Below, piece by piece: positions 54,326-64,000 of a stretch of DNA of 64,000 nt (position 1 is its first letter; each line of letters begins with the position of its first letter). A program made the translations under genes and the position numbers. The DNA is from Sphingobacterium sp. FBM7-1 (GTDB lineage Bacteria; Bacteroidota; Bacteroidia; Sphingobacteriales; Sphingobacteriaceae): NCBI RefSeq assembly GCF_020687765.1, contig NZ_JAJEWJ010000008.1, positions 62,001-126,000 of the forward strand, given 5' to 3'. A model generated the notes under the pieces. The model saw only the letters and a program-made list of their open reading frames with translations, ran no database searches and was not told the DNA's origin.

Positions 54326-55120
54326 TTATAATTTAAAGCTGATTTCTTTTAGGTCGAACAAACACTCTTGGTTATCGATGATAATATTCAATTTGCCATT
54401 ACTTTCTACGCCCTGTATCGTCCCGACAACTGTTGCTTCCCCTATCTCAAATGATGCAGGAATCCCTCTTCTGAAGAGCGTTCGGTTGTAGCGATCCAAT
54501 AAATGGCTGGTGTCTCTTAAGTCGATATGTTCATAATATGCCATTATTGTGGAAACGAGCGATAATGCGTAGTGTTCAAGGGATTGCTTAGCGATGCTTG
54601 GTCTTTCCAAGTAAAGGGAGGTAGCTTTATCCCTTATAGTCACCGGGAATGACTGTTGTTTTATGTTGATGCCGATACCAATCACCGTAGAGCGGATAAG
54701 GCTCCCAGATAATTGGTTTTCAATCAATACGCCGCCCAGTTTTTTGTCACCAACATAAATATCATTAGGCCATTTAATTTGAACCTGTGGAAGTAATTCT
54801 AAAATCCAATTATGGATAGCTAGGCATACGAACATGTTGAGGTTGAACGCATGCCGGACAGATAACTCTGGCGGATATAAAACTAGGCTTAAGGCTAACG
54901 TTGCGTGGGGTTCATCGATCCAAACGTTACCCCGTTGTCCTCTTCCGCGGACCTGGCGGTTTGCCATAATGGCAGTTGCCTCCGGAAGTGGCTTAATATT
55001 TGACACAAGTTGTTTTAAATAATCATTGGTTGATGTTACCTCGTCGAGTACAATTAAATTTTGTCTAAGGTAAAGTCGGGAAAATGTATTATTTTGCAAA
55101 GGAAAAATATTTAAAAACAT
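54326..55120 (-). CDS. birA: Biotin--[acetyl-CoA-carboxylase] ligase
   Basis: It attaches biotin to the carboxyl-carrier protein via biotinyl-AMP. The 264-aa form lacks the DNA-binding domain of E. coli BirA. Signatures: EVTSTNDYLKQL, GRGQRGNVW (biotin/ATP loop), KWPNDIYVGDKKLGGVLIE. The start at 55120 is 28 bases from the divergent rsfS start. A TTG at 55099 (then QNNTFS) may be the real start, since that N-terminus is common in relatives as I recall. Confidence 0.95.
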   Translation of the reverse strand: MFLNIFPLQNNTFSRLYLRQNLIVLDEVTSTNDYLKQLVSNIKPLPEATAIMANRQVRGRGQRGNVWIDEPHATLALSLVLYPPELSVRHAFNLNMFVCLAIHNWILELLPQVQIKWPNDIYVGDKKLGGVLIENQLSGSLIRSTVIGIGINIKQQSFPVTIRDKATSLYLERPSIAKQSLEHYALSLVSTIMAYYEHIDLRDTSHLLDRYNRTLFRRGIPASFEIGEATVVGTIQGVESNGKLNIIIDNQECLFDLKEISFKL

Positions 55121-55148
55121 AAATATCGTTCAAAACTAATATTTTTTA

Positions 55149-55523
55149 ATGAGTAAAGAAACGAAAAAGGATATATCGGGTAGGTTGGCGGAAGTTATCG
55201 TACATGGTATGCAAGAGAAGAAGGGGAATGATATCGTACGGATGGACTTGCGAAATATTAATGCGACCTTATCGGATTATTTCGTGATCTGTCATGCGGA
55301 CTCTGCGGCACAGATTAACGCGATAGCCAGTAGTGTAGAAGCAGAGGTTTATAAGGCCTTTGGTCAGGAACCTTGGCGAAAAGAAGGTCAAAACAACGGC
55401 GAATGGATCTTGTTAGACTTTGTAGATGTCGTTGTACATATTTTTAGAACCGAAAAAAGAAGCCATTATGGCATAGAGGACTTGTGGGGTGACGCTCAGG
55501 TAGAAAGCTATCAAAGTGCGTAA
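55149..55523 (+). CDS. rsfS: Ribosome silencing factor RsfS
   Basis: A 124-aa RsfS/DUF143 protein that binds L14 on the 50S subunit and blocks subunit joining in starvation. LSDYFVICHADSAAQINAIA and NNGEWILLDFVDVVVHIF are conserved. It is followed by ftsH 43 bases downstream, a common order in the phylum. Confidence 0.96.
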   Translation: MSKETKKDISGRLAEVIVHGMQEKKGNDIVRMDLRNINATLSDYFVICHADSAAQINAIASSVEAEVYKAFGQEPWRKEGQNNGEWILLDFVDVVVHIFRTEKRSHYGIEDLWGDAQVESYQSA

Positions 55524-55566
55524 GTATAACGAGTAAGAGTAGAAGAAATAGATATAATAGATTGTA

Positions 55567-57627
55567 ATGAAGAAAATTCCAAATAAAAAAGTAACGCCAA
55601 TTCCGCCAAAATTCAATATGATGTGGTTATGGATATTAATTATTCTCGGATTCTTTGGTCTTCAGTACTTTTTTAGTAGCGATAGCACGAAAGAGATTAC
55701 CTATTCAAAATTTGAGAAGGAAATATTATTGCCTGGCGATGTCGAAAAACTTGTTGCCTTTAAGAGCAATGATTTAGTAGAGGTAGAGGTATACATCAAA
55801 AAAGATCGCCTTACCGATGAGCGTTACAAAGAGGTCGCGCCCGCGCCGAACTCCCTCCTATTGTCTCCTGACTTGGGACCGCAATATACGTTTACGGAGC
55901 CTTCCGATGTTATTCTCAACGAAAAATTAAAAAATTCCCAAGCGGGATTGCCGGAGGATCAGCCCCGTATCGAGCCGCATTACGAAAATAGATCCAACCC
56001 ATGGGCGGGCTGGTTTATTTCGTTTATGCTTCCGTTACTCATTATTGTTGCTATATGGATGTTGCTGATGAGGCGTATGGGTGGTGGCGCTGGTGCTGGC
56101 GGTGGTGCGATTTTTAATATCGGAAAATCTAAAGCGCAACTTTTTGATAAAGAAAGCCAGATAAACATTACATTCAATGATGTTGCCGGTTTGGAAGAAG
56201 CCAAAACAGAGGTTATGGAAATCGTGGATTTTCTGAAAAACCCGAAAAAATATACCGATCTAGGAGGAAAAATTCCAAAAGGGGCCTTATTGGTCGGCCC
56301 TCCGGGAACGGGTAAGACTTTATTGGCGAAAGCGGTTGCTGGAGAAGCTCAGGTTCCGTTCTTCTCTTTGTCTGGATCGGATTTCGTAGAGATGTTTGTC
56401 GGTGTTGGTGCATCGCGGGTACGTGATCTTTTCAAACAAGCTAAAGAAAAGGCACCTTGTATTATCTTTATTGATGAAATTGATGCTATTGGCCGGGCGC
56501 GCGGCAAAAACTCGGTAATGGGTGGGAATGACGAGCGGGAAAATACACTCAACCAATTATTGGTCGAGATGGACGGTTTCGGTACTAATTTGGGTGTTAT
56601 TCTTTTGGCCGCTACCAACCGGTTAGATGTATTAGACCAAGCGTTGTTGCGACCAGGACGATTTGATAGACAAATTTCCATTGATAAACCGGATTTAATC
56701 GGGCGTGAGCAGATCTTTAATGTGCATTTAAAACCGTTAAAGCTGGCCGAAGAAGTAGACGCGAAAAAGCTTTCGGCACAAACTCCAGGTTTTGCAGGTG
56801 CGGAAATTGCCAACGTCTGTAATGAAGCGGCATTAATTGCAGCGCGCAAAAACAAGACTTCCATCAATATGCATGATTTCCAAGATGCCATAGACAGGGT
56901 CATTGGTGGGTTGGAGAAGAAAAACAAAATTATTTCACCAGAAGAAAAGAAAATTGTAGCCTATCACGAAGCCGGGCATGCCATTGCAGGATGGTTCCTA
57001 GAGTTTGCGGATCCTTTGGTTAAGGTCTCCATCGTTCCGCGAGGAGTAGCCGCATTGGGATATGCGCAATATTTGCCAAAAGAACAGTTTTTGTATACGA
57101 CCGAGCAATTGCTGGACAGCATGTGTATGACGATGGGAGGACGTGTAGCAGAGGATATTACTTTTGGCCGCATCAGTACCGGGGCACAAAATGACTTGGA
57201 AAGGATTACAAAACTTGCTTATGCGATGATCGCCGTATATGGAATGAATGATAAGGTAGGTAATGTGTCTTTTCGGGATGGCTCTGGAGAGGCGCAGTTT
57301 CAAAAGCCTTATTCTGATCAGACGGCAGAATTGATCGATCAAGAAGTACGAAGTCTGATCACTGCGGTATATGATAGAACCAAACAACTGTTATTGGAGA
57401 AACAAGCAGGCCTAGTAGCCATTGCGGAGAAATTGTTGGAGAAAGAAATATTGTTTCAAAGTGATTTAGAACAAATTTTAGGAAAGCGTCCGTTTGAAAA
57501 CCGGACCACCTATGATGAGTTTGTGAATGGAGGAGCTGATGGAGGCGGGGTTCCCCAAACTGATTTGCCGTTAGAATTACCACAGGATAGTAAAAATAAC
57601 GATACGCAGTCTCAGAAGGATAGCTAG
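55567..57627 (+). CDS. ftsH: ATP-dependent zinc metalloprotease FtsH
   Basis: A membrane-anchored AAA+ protease of 686 aa that degrades misfolded and regulatory membrane proteins. Two helices (about residues 18-36 and 150-168) flank a periplasmic domain; the AAA domain has Walker A GPPGTGKT (244-251) and Walker B with DEID (303-306); the zinc-binding HEAGH is at 467-471. The N-terminus is cytoplasmic and basic. It is preceded by rsfS and followed by an LUD-domain gene. Confidence 0.98.
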   Translation: MKKIPNKKVTPIPPKFNMMWLWILIILGFFGLQYFFSSDSTKEITYSKFEKEILLPGDVEKLVAFKSNDLVEVEVYIKKDRLTDERYKEVAPAPNSLLLSPDLGPQYTFTEPSDVILNEKLKNSQAGLPEDQPRIEPHYENRSNPWAGWFISFMLPLLIIVAIWMLLMRRMGGGAGAGGGAIFNIGKSKAQLFDKESQINITFNDVAGLEEAKTEVMEIVDFLKNPKKYTDLGGKIPKGALLVGPPGTGKTLLAKAVAGEAQVPFFSLSGSDFVEMFVGVGASRVRDLFKQAKEKAPCIIFIDEIDAIGRARGKNSVMGGNDERENTLNQLLVEMDGFGTNLGVILLAATNRLDVLDQALLRPGRFDRQISIDKPDLIGREQIFNVHLKPLKLAEEVDAKKLSAQTPGFAGAEIANVCNEAALIAARKNKTSINMHDFQDAIDRVIGGLEKKNKIISPEEKKIVAYHEAGHAIAGWFLEFADPLVKVSIVPRGVAALGYAQYLPKEQFLYTTEQLLDSMCMTMGGRVAEDITFGRISTGAQNDLERITKLAYAMIAVYGMNDKVGNVSFRDGSGEAQFQKPYSDQTAELIDQEVRSLITAVYDRTKQLLLEKQAGLVAIAEKLLEKEILFQSDLEQILGKRPFENRTTYDEFVNGGADGGGVPQTDLPLELPQDSKNNDTQSQKDS

Positions 57628-57644
57628 CATGATGTGAGGCAGGC

Positions 57645-57664
57645 ATGAAGTATTTATACTTCAT
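57645..57664 (+). other. Small palindrome after ftsH
   Basis: A 9-bp perfect inverted repeat (57645-57653 with 57656-57664) with a 2-nt centre in the 56-nt gap between ftsH and the LUD gene. No T-run follows, so a terminator is doubtful. Confidence 0.35.
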
Positions 57665-57683
57665 TCGTAAGGGATACTAGAAC

Positions 57684-58331
57684 ATGAATATTCGAAATAC
57701 CACGGCTAAAGAACGCATGCTGAAAAAGATTCGTCAGGCGTTGTTACAAAAGCGAGAGAATCCACATATCGATTTTGAGGATTCTCCCCTTTATAAAGAT
57801 GAAGAGGAATCTTTAGACGTTACTTTTGCAAGGGAATTAACACGCGTCGGAGGTAATTTTGTGTATTGTGACGGAGAGATTTCACTCATCGAGAACTTAA
57901 TATTGCTAGCGGAGAAGCTACAAATAAAAAGAATTTTAGCTTGGGAACCGCATATACAAAAGCTACTGGGGCAGTATGGTTTTCCTATTTATACGACGGA
58001 TCAGCAGCTTGATGTAGCAGATGCCGGTATTACAAGCTGCGAAGCACTTCTTGCTCGGAATGGGAGTGTTTTATTATCCAATAGTGACCCCGCCGGCCGT
58101 CGATTAAGTGCCTATCCACCCATACATATTGTGGTGGCGAGAGCTTCTCAATTAGTGATGGACATTAAGCACGGATTGACCCGGCTGAAAGAAAAGTATG
58201 GCGATCAACTCCCGTCTATGATTACAACGATTACTGGACCTAGTCGAACAGCAGACATTGAGAAAATGCTTGTATTAGGTGCGCACGGCCCGAAAGAACT
58301 ATATGTCTTTTTAATCGAAGACAGATTTTAA
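57684..58331 (+). CDS. LUD domain protein (LutC/YkgG family)
   Basis: A 215-aa protein of the LUD family. DAGITSCEALLARNGSVLLS and the GPSRTADIEKMLVLGAHGPKEL end are conserved in LutC. In other bacteria LutABC oxidises L-lactate, but no lutA or lutB gene is next to it; Bacteroidota often carry this gene beside ftsH. A link to the LldD-like enzyme at 28-29 kb is only a guess. Confidence 0.88.
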   Translation: MNIRNTTAKERMLKKIRQALLQKRENPHIDFEDSPLYKDEEESLDVTFARELTRVGGNFVYCDGEISLIENLILLAEKLQIKRILAWEPHIQKLLGQYGFPIYTTDQQLDVADAGITSCEALLARNGSVLLSNSDPAGRRLSAYPPIHIVVARASQLVMDIKHGLTRLKEKYGDQLPSMITTITGPSRTADIEKMLVLGAHGPKELYVFLIEDRF

Positions 58332-58345
58332 CAGACACACTTTTT

Positions 58346-58972
58346 ATGCTATACTATCTTTACGCGACTCCTGTCTCCTCCGTTATCTTTGCTCTGACAA
58401 TAGGATTGAGCCTATATGTGTTTTCCAATCCCCAGTGGTATGCAAAATTAATGCTTCATCCCTATACATTGCATAGAGACAAGTCGAAATGGTATATGGT
58501 ATTTACGAGTGGCCTAATTCACAAAGATTGGATGCATCTTATTTTCAATATGATGACCTTCTATTACTTTGGCTTTGCATTGGAAGCGATGTTCGTGCAA
58601 TTTAGCGGAGCTGTGGGACATGTGCTCTTTGCGGGACTTTACCTCGTCAGCTTGATTTTAAGCGATATCCCCACGATCATTCGTCAGAAAAATGATCCTA
58701 GATATTATAGTTTGGGAGCGTCGGGAGCTATTTGTGCGGTACTATTTAGTTTTATCATGTTTCAGCCAAAAGCCATGCTCGGACTTTTTATGGTCATTCC
58801 TATACCAGCTTACTTATTTGCCTTTCTCTTTCTCGGGTATTGCATATGGGCATCCAAACAAGCGCGAGATGGTATTAACCATGACGCGCACTTATTCGGC
58901 GCACTTGCAGGTTTAGGGTTAACGATTTTGCTTTATCCCTGGTCTATTGGTCACCTTATCAGCCAGTTCTAA
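58346..58972 (+). CDS. Rhomboid family intramembrane serine protease
   Basis: A 208-aa protein with six predicted helices. The catalytic serine is in GASGAI (Ser126) and the catalytic histidine in HDAHLFGALAG (His182); the HLIFNMM segment (residues 64-70) is also typical. It cleaves membrane proteins within the bilayer; targets are unknown. It starts 14 bases after the LUD gene and converges with yifB. Confidence 0.93.
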   Translation: MLYYLYATPVSSVIFALTIGLSLYVFSNPQWYAKLMLHPYTLHRDKSKWYMVFTSGLIHKDWMHLIFNMMTFYYFGFALEAMFVQFSGAVGHVLFAGLYLVSLILSDIPTIIRQKNDPRYYSLGASGAICAVLFSFIMFQPKAMLGLFMVIPIPAYLFAFLFLGYCIWASKQARDGINHDAHLFGALAGLGLTILLYPWSIGHLISQF

Positions 58973-58979
58973 TTATACG

Positions 58980-60518
58980 TTATCCTGCCCAACTTTCCCG
59001 GTCTAAACTTCTGAATTGGATGGCTTCCGCCAAGTGCTGATTATCTATTTGGGTAGCGCCGTCCAGATCGGCTATGGTACGCGATACTTTCAAAATCCGA
59101 TCATACGCCCGAGCCGAAAGTCCAAGACGTTCCATAGCTGTTTTTAAAAGTTGTCTGCCTGAATCGGTGATTTGACATACCTGATGTACCGTAGGCGTAT
59201 TCATTTGCGCATTATTATGGATAGTGGGGAAATTCATAAAGCGCTTTGCCTGAATTTCACGTGCCTGTATAACCCTCGCGCGGATAGCTTCGCTCTTTTC
59301 GGTGTACTGTGCGCTAGACAGTTCGTTAAACGCAACAGGTGTTACCTCGACATGTAAATCTATTCGATCTAACAACGGGCCTGAAATCTTACTCAAATAG
59401 CGGTGTACAACAGCGCTTCCACAGATACATTCTTTTTCTGGGTGGTTATAGTAACCGCAAGGACAGGGATTCATGGCTGCAATGAGCATAAAACTAGCCG
59501 GGTAATCCACGGAGAATTTAGCGCGGGAAACCGTGATGTTTCGAGATTCTAAGGGTTGTCGCATAACCTCTAAAACAGAGCGCTTAAATTCCGGTAATTC
59601 GTCTAGAAATAAAACTCCGTGGTGGGCCAGCGAAATTTCACCGGGTTGTGGTGAAGAACCACCCCCCACCAAGGCAACGTCCGACGTGGTATGATGTGGA
59701 GCTCGGAAGGGGCGGTTAGTCATGAGCGAGGAGCGTGCCCGTAGCTGACCGGCAACGGAATGGATTTTCGTCGTCTCGAGCGATTCACTTAAGCGGAGCG
59801 GCGGAAGAATCGTCGGGAGACGTTTAGCAAGCATTGTTTTCCCGGCGCCGGGCGGACCGATGAGGATAGCATTGTGCCCACCCGCGGCGGCAATCTCCAG
59901 CGCGCGCTTGATATTTTCCTGACCCTTCACATCTGCAAAATCAAGCTCATAGTTATTGATATGATGTAAAAATTCATCTTCTATATTGATGATTACGCGA
60001 GGCAACTGTTGCTGCCCATTAAAGAAAAGAATAACCTCATGTAGGGTGTCGGCTGTTAAAACCTCCAAATCTTGAACAGCTGCGGCCTCTCGTCCGTTAG
60101 CCGTTGGTAAAATAATACCTTTAAACCCATCTTCTTTTGCCTGCAAGGCTACGGGTAAAACACCTTTGACCGGTTGAATACGGCCGTCGAGTGATAATTC
60201 ACCCAAAATCACATAATCGCGCAGGCAGGTTTCCGGTAACTGTTCCGATGCGGCTAGAATACCAATAGCCATCGACAAATCGTATGCAGCACCTTCTTTT
60301 CGGATAGCTGCAGGCGCTAAATTGATCACGATCTTTTGTCGGGGCATGCGATGCTTGGAGCTGCTTATTGCACTCTCAATCCGATGCAAACTTTCTTTAA
60401 TTGCACTATCCGGCAATCCTACAATGTGATAATGAATGCCGGGGCATATCAGTGTTTCTACACTGACGGTGGTCGCATTTATACCATATACGGCACTACT
60501 AAAAGTTTTGACGAGCAT
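58980..60518 (-). CDS. yifB: YifB family Mg chelatase-like AAA ATPase
   Basis: A 512-aa protein of the YifB/ComM family; ComM is a helicase that extends strand exchange in natural transformation. N-terminal Lon-protease-like domain (about 1-160), Walker A GPPGAGKTMLAKRLPT (about 213-228), FLDELPEFKRSVLEVMRQPLE, and a zinc-ribbon-like NPCPCGYYNHPEKECIC insertion. I chose the ATG at 60518 (MLVKTFSSAVYGINA); the frame opens at 60572. An AAAAAAAGTGCTAA motif is about 76 nt upstream. Confidence 0.95.
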   Translation of the reverse strand: MLVKTFSSAVYGINATTVSVETLICPGIHYHIVGLPDSAIKESLHRIESAISSSKHRMPRQKIVINLAPAAIRKEGAAYDLSMAIGILAASEQLPETCLRDYVILGELSLDGRIQPVKGVLPVALQAKEDGFKGIILPTANGREAAAVQDLEVLTADTLHEVILFFNGQQQLPRVIINIEDEFLHHINNYELDFADVKGQENIKRALEIAAAGGHNAILIGPPGAGKTMLAKRLPTILPPLRLSESLETTKIHSVAGQLRARSSLMTNRPFRAPHHTTSDVALVGGGSSPQPGEISLAHHGVLFLDELPEFKRSVLEVMRQPLESRNITVSRAKFSVDYPASFMLIAAMNPCPCGYYNHPEKECICGSAVVHRYLSKISGPLLDRIDLHVEVTPVAFNELSSAQYTEKSEAIRARVIQAREIQAKRFMNFPTIHNNAQMNTPTVHQVCQITDSGRQLLKTAMERLGLSARAYDRILKVSRTIADLDGATQIDNQHLAEAIQFRSLDRESWAG

Positions 60519-60747
60519 ATTTCTTGTGTTAAATGGTTGCTTAAAAGTAAATAAAAAGTGGAAGAAAAACAAAAACGGTTGAAAACGTATGACTTAGCAC
60601 TTTTTTTATTTTTCTTTTTGTGTGGTGGTTTCGAAGGCCAAAATACTTTCGTATTTTTAAAACGAATACAAGGAATATTTGTTAAATATATAGCTTAATC
60701 AATTTTTCCATCCCCTGGATGGGAGATTATTTAAAGAACAAAGAAAT

Positions 60748-61017
60748 ATGAATGAGAACAGTAAAATAGTCACAGCGTTATTAGTAGGTTTTGCTGCCGG
60801 AGCAGTAGCGGGGTTATTATTTGCTCCCGATAAAGGAGCCGAGACCAGAGATAAGATAAATGAATCGCTGTCAGATCTAGGAGATGCTATAAAAGAACGT
60901 GCCGAAGAGCAGTTTGGACAGCTTAGTGAACTTAAAGATAAACTTGTCGGGCTTGTGAAATCAAAAGTTTCTGAAATGGAAACCATCGTAGATGACGAAA
61001 TTGTAGAACACGCCTAA
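60748..61017 (+). CDS. YtxH domain-containing protein
   Basis: An 89-aa protein with an N-terminal glycine/alanine-rich helix (about residues 7-26: VTALLVGFAAGAVAGLLFAP), then KGAETRDKI and a charged helical tail. YtxH proteins are small envelope or general-stress-related proteins of unclear function. It leads a three-gene membrane cluster. Confidence 0.9.
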   Translation: MNENSKIVTALLVGFAAGAVAGLLFAPDKGAETRDKINESLSDLGDAIKERAEEQFGQLSELKDKLVGLVKSKVSEMETIVDDEIVEHA

Positions 61018-61044
61018 TATGTTAATAGCTTAAAAAAACATTTG

Positions 61045-61464
61045 ATGGAAGAGGAAAAATTTTCGCTTAGCGGTACCTTTCAAAAAGGTAAAGAATACGT
61101 AGATACCCAACTAGAACTGTTGAAGCTAAAAGGGCTGGCTAAAGGATCCCGGTTAATGGGATCTTTGGTGCTGGATGTCGTCAAAATTGTATTCACTTTA
61201 TTCATTGTTTTTTTCTGCTCCCTTGCCCTCGGCTTTTACCTCGGAGAGGTATTGGAAAGTTATGCATTGGGCTTCTTTTTAACGGGTGTGATATTCTTTA
61301 TACTCGTTTTATTGATCCGCGCCTTTGAACCGGGCTTAGAAAAAATATTTATGAACCTGACGATCCGTAAAGTCGCTAGTAAGTGGCAAGGCGATGAGGA
61401 CGACGAAATTACGGAAGAAACAATCAAATCAACGGGAAATGATGAATTCGCAGAAAATAAATAA
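61045..61464 (+). CDS. Phage-holin-like membrane protein (holin superfamily)
   Basis: A 140-aa protein with two central helices (about residues 45-70 and 75-95) between charged ends, resembling the phage_holin_3_6/DUF1469 group. Despite the name this family is chromosomal in most bacteria. ATG at 61045 is preferred over the upstream TTG. Its 3' end overlaps the next gene by 23 bases in another frame. Confidence 0.8.
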   Translation: MEEEKFSLSGTFQKGKEYVDTQLELLKLKGLAKGSRLMGSLVLDVVKIVFTLFIVFFCSLALGFYLGEVLESYALGFFLTGVIFFILVLLIRAFEPGLEKIFMNLTIRKVASKWQGDEDDEITEETIKSTGNDEFAENK

Positions 61465-61966
61465 TTTACAAGATCTAAAGGCAGAAATCGGCCGGCTTAA
61501 TATCAGACGGAAGGAACAAGAAGCCTATTTATCAGATCAATATGAATTGCTCAAGGTAAAGGTCGCTGCTCCGTTTCGTTTTGTTAGTCGATTGACCTCA
61601 CACGTCCCAGGAGTAGATATGTTTAAAGATTTAACATCGGGCGTAGCTAAAGCCGTTCAACGCAAAGACGCCGATTGGCTGACGAGAGTGCTTCAAATTG
61701 GAGCACCGATTGTGCTCAACTCAACCGTTCTGCGGAAAGCAAATTGGTTTAAAAAGGCCATGGTTTTGTTGGCTTCAGAGACGGCGATCGGGCAGGTTAA
61801 TCAAGATAAGATCAGCGGGTTTGTCAATAAAATTACGTCGTTTATACAACCTAAGAAGAGAAAAAAAAAGCAGCGGATTGAAGACGAAGAGGCCATAGAG
61901 AAAATAGCGGTCGTGCAACAGCAAAACGCCATCCTGGAAGACGAACGATTTAACGATCGTGTATAG
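61442..61966 (+). CDS. Conserved hypothetical protein of the YtxH-holin cluster
   Basis: A 174-aa basic protein; the ATG at 61442 (or the adjacent one at 61439) overlaps the holin-like gene. It has a hydrophobic stretch around residues 85-125, a lysine-rich KKRKKKQR (about 140-147) and an acidic/glutamine-rich tail. No known domain is recognised. Tight spacing with the two preceding genes suggests a common membrane function. Confidence 0.78.
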   Translation: MNSQKINNLQDLKAEIGRLNIRRKEQEAYLSDQYELLKVKVAAPFRFVSRLTSHVPGVDMFKDLTSGVAKAVQRKDADWLTRVLQIGAPIVLNSTVLRKANWFKKAMVLLASETAIGQVNQDKISGFVNKITSFIQPKKRKKKQRIEDEEAIEKIAVVQQQNAILEDERFNDRV

Positions 61967-61969
61967 CTT

Positions 61970-62896
61970 TTAAGATCCTTTTAGAAAATCCTGATAAGCT
62001 AATGCTATCCCATCTCGTAGGGAAGTTTTATGCTGCCACCCCAGTGCATGTAATTTTGTTACATCCATAAGTTTCCGCGGAGTCCCATCTGGCTTATTCG
62101 TATCGAAGCGAAGCTTACCCTCGTACCCTATAATTTCGCGCACCAGATAAGCCAAATCGTGGATACTGATATCTTCGCCCACACCGACATTGATAAATTG
62201 ATCTTCGTTATAATGTTGCATCAGAAAAACACAGGCCTCCCCAAGATCGTCCGCATATAAAAACTCGCGCAGCGGTGTGCCCGTTCCCCAAATGAGGACC
62301 TCATGTATGCCTGCCACCTTAGCTTCATGGAAGCGCCTGATCAATGCAGGTAGCACGTGAGAATGCTCCGGATGATAATTATCATTGATCCCATAGAGGT
62401 TAGTCGGCATAGCCGAGATGAAATTGCAGCCATACTGAGCGCGATAGGCTTCGCACATTTTTATACCTGCGATCTTCGCGATAGCATACGGTTCGTTCGT
62501 TGGTTCTAGGGTTCCCGTCAGTAAATAATCTTCCTGAAGCGGTTGTGGCGCAAGCTTTGGATAAATGCAACTGGATCCGAGAAAAAGTAGCTTTTTAACA
62601 TTTTGCACATAGGCTTGGTGTATCACATTGGTTTGGATCATCAGGTTTTCATAGAGAAAATCAGCACGATAGGTGTTATTTGCTATAATGCCACCCACTT
62701 TTGCCGCTGCCAGAAATACGTATTCGGGCCGCTCTTCAGCGAAAAAATCTTTCACGGCCGATTGATCCCGCAAATCGAGGGCCGTTGACGTCCGTGTGAC
62801 TAAGTGGTGGTAGCCGTCATTTTTCAAGGCCCGTACAATAGCTGAGCCCACCATTCCACGATGTCCCGCAATATATATTTTAGCTTCTTTTTCCAC
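61970..62896 (-). CDS. fcl: GDP-L-fucose synthase
   Basis: An NADPH-dependent epimerase-reductase that turns GDP-4-keto-6-deoxymannose into GDP-L-fucose for surface glycans. The 308-aa SDR protein has the nucleotide loop [14 protein letters not shown] (11-24), the Ser in FLGSSCIYP and the Tyr137-Lys141 pair in [10 protein letters not shown]. gmd, which makes its substrate, is not in the window. It converges with the holin-like cluster, three bases apart. Confidence 0.95.
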   Translation of the reverse strand: MEKEAKIYIAGHRGMVGSAIVRALKNDGYHHLVTRTSTALDLRDQSAVKDFFAEERPEYVFLAAAKVGGIIANNTYRADFLYENLMIQTNVIHQAYVQNVKKLLFLGSSCIYPKLAPQPLQEDYLLTGTLEPTNEPYAIAKIAGIKMCEAYRAQYGCNFISAMPTNLYGINDNYHPEHSHVLPALIRRFHEAKVAGIHEVLIWGTGTPLREFLYADDLGEACVFLMQHYNEDQFINVGVGEDISIHDLAYLVREIIGYEGKLRFDTNKPDGTPRKLMDVTKLHALGWQHKTSLRDGIALAYQDFLKGS

Positions 62897-63072
62897 GTTA
62901 AACGATTGATCGATGCAAACTTATAAGATTTTCTTTTATCAACAAAATTCTTTGCTGGTGCGCGGTAGTCTTTCTGTACGTGGTGTTTCTGAATTCCAGC
63001 AGCTCGGTTTTGTTACTTTTTTTGAGGGAAAAGCAATAATTAAGGTTATTTTTGCCTCAAATTGTTAAAAGC

Positions 63073-63720
63073 ATGGGTAAGGATAAGTTACGCAAATTTG
63101 CCGAGGTGGCTACTTTTGAGAATGTAGTGCAATTGGAGGCCGGGAAAGCATATAGAGGTGAGTGGGCATCAAAATTTTTCGGAAATAATAATCCCGTCGT
63201 ATTAGAACTTGCCTGTGGCAAAGGAGAATATACGGTTAACTTGGCAAAAATGTTTCCCCACATCAATTTTATCGGCGTCGATTACAAAGGCAACCGTATT
63301 TGGAGAGGGGCGAAAACGGCCTTAGCGGAAGGAATCCAGAACGTAGGCTTTTTACGGATTCAGATCGAGACGATACTGGAGCATTTCGCAGAAAATGAAG
63401 TAGCAGAGATTTGGATTACGTTTCCGGATCCTCAGCCGCAGGAGAGTCGGGAAAAGAAGCGGTTGACGAATCCACGTTTTTTGGAGAAATATAAGTTTTT
63501 ATTAAAAGATGGCGGACGGATGCATCTGAAAACCGATAACGACGGTTTCTATGCCTATACCATCGAGCAGATTGCCGCGTTAAACCTCACCAAGATAAAA
63601 GAAACCACGGATCTATATCATTCGGACCTGGTTGACGACGTGTTGTCCATCAAAACGTATTATGAACGTAAGTATTTAGCAGACAATAAAAATATAAACT
63701 ATGTGCAGTGGCGGTTTTAA
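63073..63720 (+). CDS. trmB: tRNA (guanine-N7-)-methyltransferase
   Basis: It methylates G46 in the variable loop of tRNA using SAM. ATG at 63073 (MGKDKLRKFAEVATF) gives 215 aa. SAM-binding motif VLELACGKGEYTVNLA (about 42-57), FIGVDYKGNR, and the catalytic/tRNA-binding ITFPDPQPQESREKKRLTN are present. It is divergent from fcl. Confidence 0.96.
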   Translation: MGKDKLRKFAEVATFENVVQLEAGKAYRGEWASKFFGNNNPVVLELACGKGEYTVNLAKMFPHINFIGVDYKGNRIWRGAKTALAEGIQNVGFLRIQIETILEHFAENEVAEIWITFPDPQPQESREKKRLTNPRFLEKYKFLLKDGGRMHLKTDNDGFYAYTIEQIAALNLTKIKETTDLYHSDLVDDVLSIKTYYERKYLADNKNINYVQWRF

Positions 63721-63761
63721 ACCCTGCCGTATGCAGCAAGGAAAGTCAAAAAAATAGGAAT

Positions 63762-64000
63762 CTACAAACTGTAAGTAGCCGAACATTTGGCGGTTTCTTC
63801 AACCTTACACGCGATTAGCCTGACCGGATAATCCTGTAATTGTTGTGGGCCGATATGTTCTACAAGGTATCGCGCGATGTTTTCGGCTGTGGGATTGAAT
63901 GGCACGATGACTAAGCTATCGCCCGTAATTTCCTGAAGCGGAAGTAGTAAATCGTCATCCGCCCAGATCAAAAACTTGTGGTCAAAATGCTCCTCCAGCC
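63762..64000 (-). CDS. 6-carboxytetrahydropterin synthase family protein, 5'-truncated by window
   Basis: The C-terminal part of a QueD/PTPS-like protein; the gene continues past 64000. The residues LEEHFDHKFLIWADD and FNPTAENIARYLVEHI are typical of the family, and the final ETAKCSATYSL fits the C-terminal Glu-containing strand (VEET). QueD makes carboxytetrahydropterin for queuosine; the PTPS fold is shared with biopterin enzymes, so the exact role depends on the missing part. Confidence 0.85.
   Translation of the reverse strand, partial: LEEHFDHKFLIWADDDLLLPLQEITGDSLVIVPFNPTAENIARYLVEHIGPQQLQDYPVRLIACKVEETAKCSATYSL

Noticed and set aside
61045..61464. Holin-like gene as evidence for a prophage
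   Set aside because: Neighbours are YtxH and ordinary chromosomal genes; this holin-like family is widespread outside phages, and no phage structural or integrase genes are present.
62953..63030. GTTACTTTTTTT near 63015 with an upstream GCTGG/CCAGC inverted repeat as a fourth repeat copy
   Set aside because: The A-rich return arm, P1, P2 and CAATTG tail are missing; only the T-rich string resembles hairpin A.

Overview
The window is a piece of a Bacteroidota chromosome, most likely Sphingobacteriaceae (Sphingobacterium or a close relative). The support is: the gene order parA-parB-DUF5683-dapB-lepB, a DUF5686/carboxypeptidase-regulatory outer-membrane protein, paired ExbD proteins with a Bacteroidota-type TonB, a short NuoG, an RprX/RprY two-component pair, and -7 boxes of the TAnnTTTG type in front of several genes. 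No tRNA, rRNA, CRISPR array, prophage or intact insertion sequence was seen. Most of the window is housekeeping chromosome.

Layout. 1-3.5 kb: the tail of a GH2 beta-galactosidase, metK, a YegS-type lipid kinase and a SUI1 factor. 3.9-10.2 kb: an energy-transduction cluster (exbB, two exbD, tonB, a small membrane protein, a PstS-like lipoprotein, a TPR protein). 10.2-23.1 kb: a complete 14-gene nuoA-N operon for complex I, with NuoE and NuoF and with NuoC and NuoD as separate genes. 23.5-29.2 kb: a DUF5686 protein, an enoyl-CoA hydratase, an AI-2E family permease and an FMN-dependent alpha-hydroxy-acid dehydrogenase. 29.2-32.1 kb: a pair of structured repeats, a SAM-I riboswitch and metE. 32.2-38.5 kb: a small membrane protein and an RND efflux pair whose permease is read in frame into its outer-membrane factor. 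38.5-45.8 kb: cdaA (c-di-AMP), nagB, pdxJ and the lepB-dapB-DUF5683-parB-parA block. 46-51.9 kb: an FMN reductase, an LpxH-like hydrolase, a phosphopantetheinyl transferase, the histidine kinase/regulator pair and pfkA. 51.9-64 kb: a DsbD split into two genes, birA, rsfS, ftsH, an LUD protein, a rhomboid protease, yifB, a YtxH/holin-like trio, fcl, trmB and the start-less end of a queD-like gene.

The most unusual signal is a family of structured intergenic repeats. One copy follows nuoN (23091-23225). Two more sit tail to tail between the hydroxy-acid dehydrogenase gene and metE (29242-29515). All three keep the same plan (A/T hairpin, 5-bp stem, 12-13-bp stem, about 34-nt loop with a GTA...TAC pairing, tail ending in CAATTG), while the stem sequences differ and stay complementary. 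That is covariation, so the fold is maintained. Other points: the RND-OMF fusion joint lies on an A7 run where one base fewer would recreate an ATGA stop/start overlap; the same permease has Asn where AcrB has Asp408; long perfect palindromes built from coding ends separate several convergent gene pairs; and metK has no S-box but has a possible structured leader.
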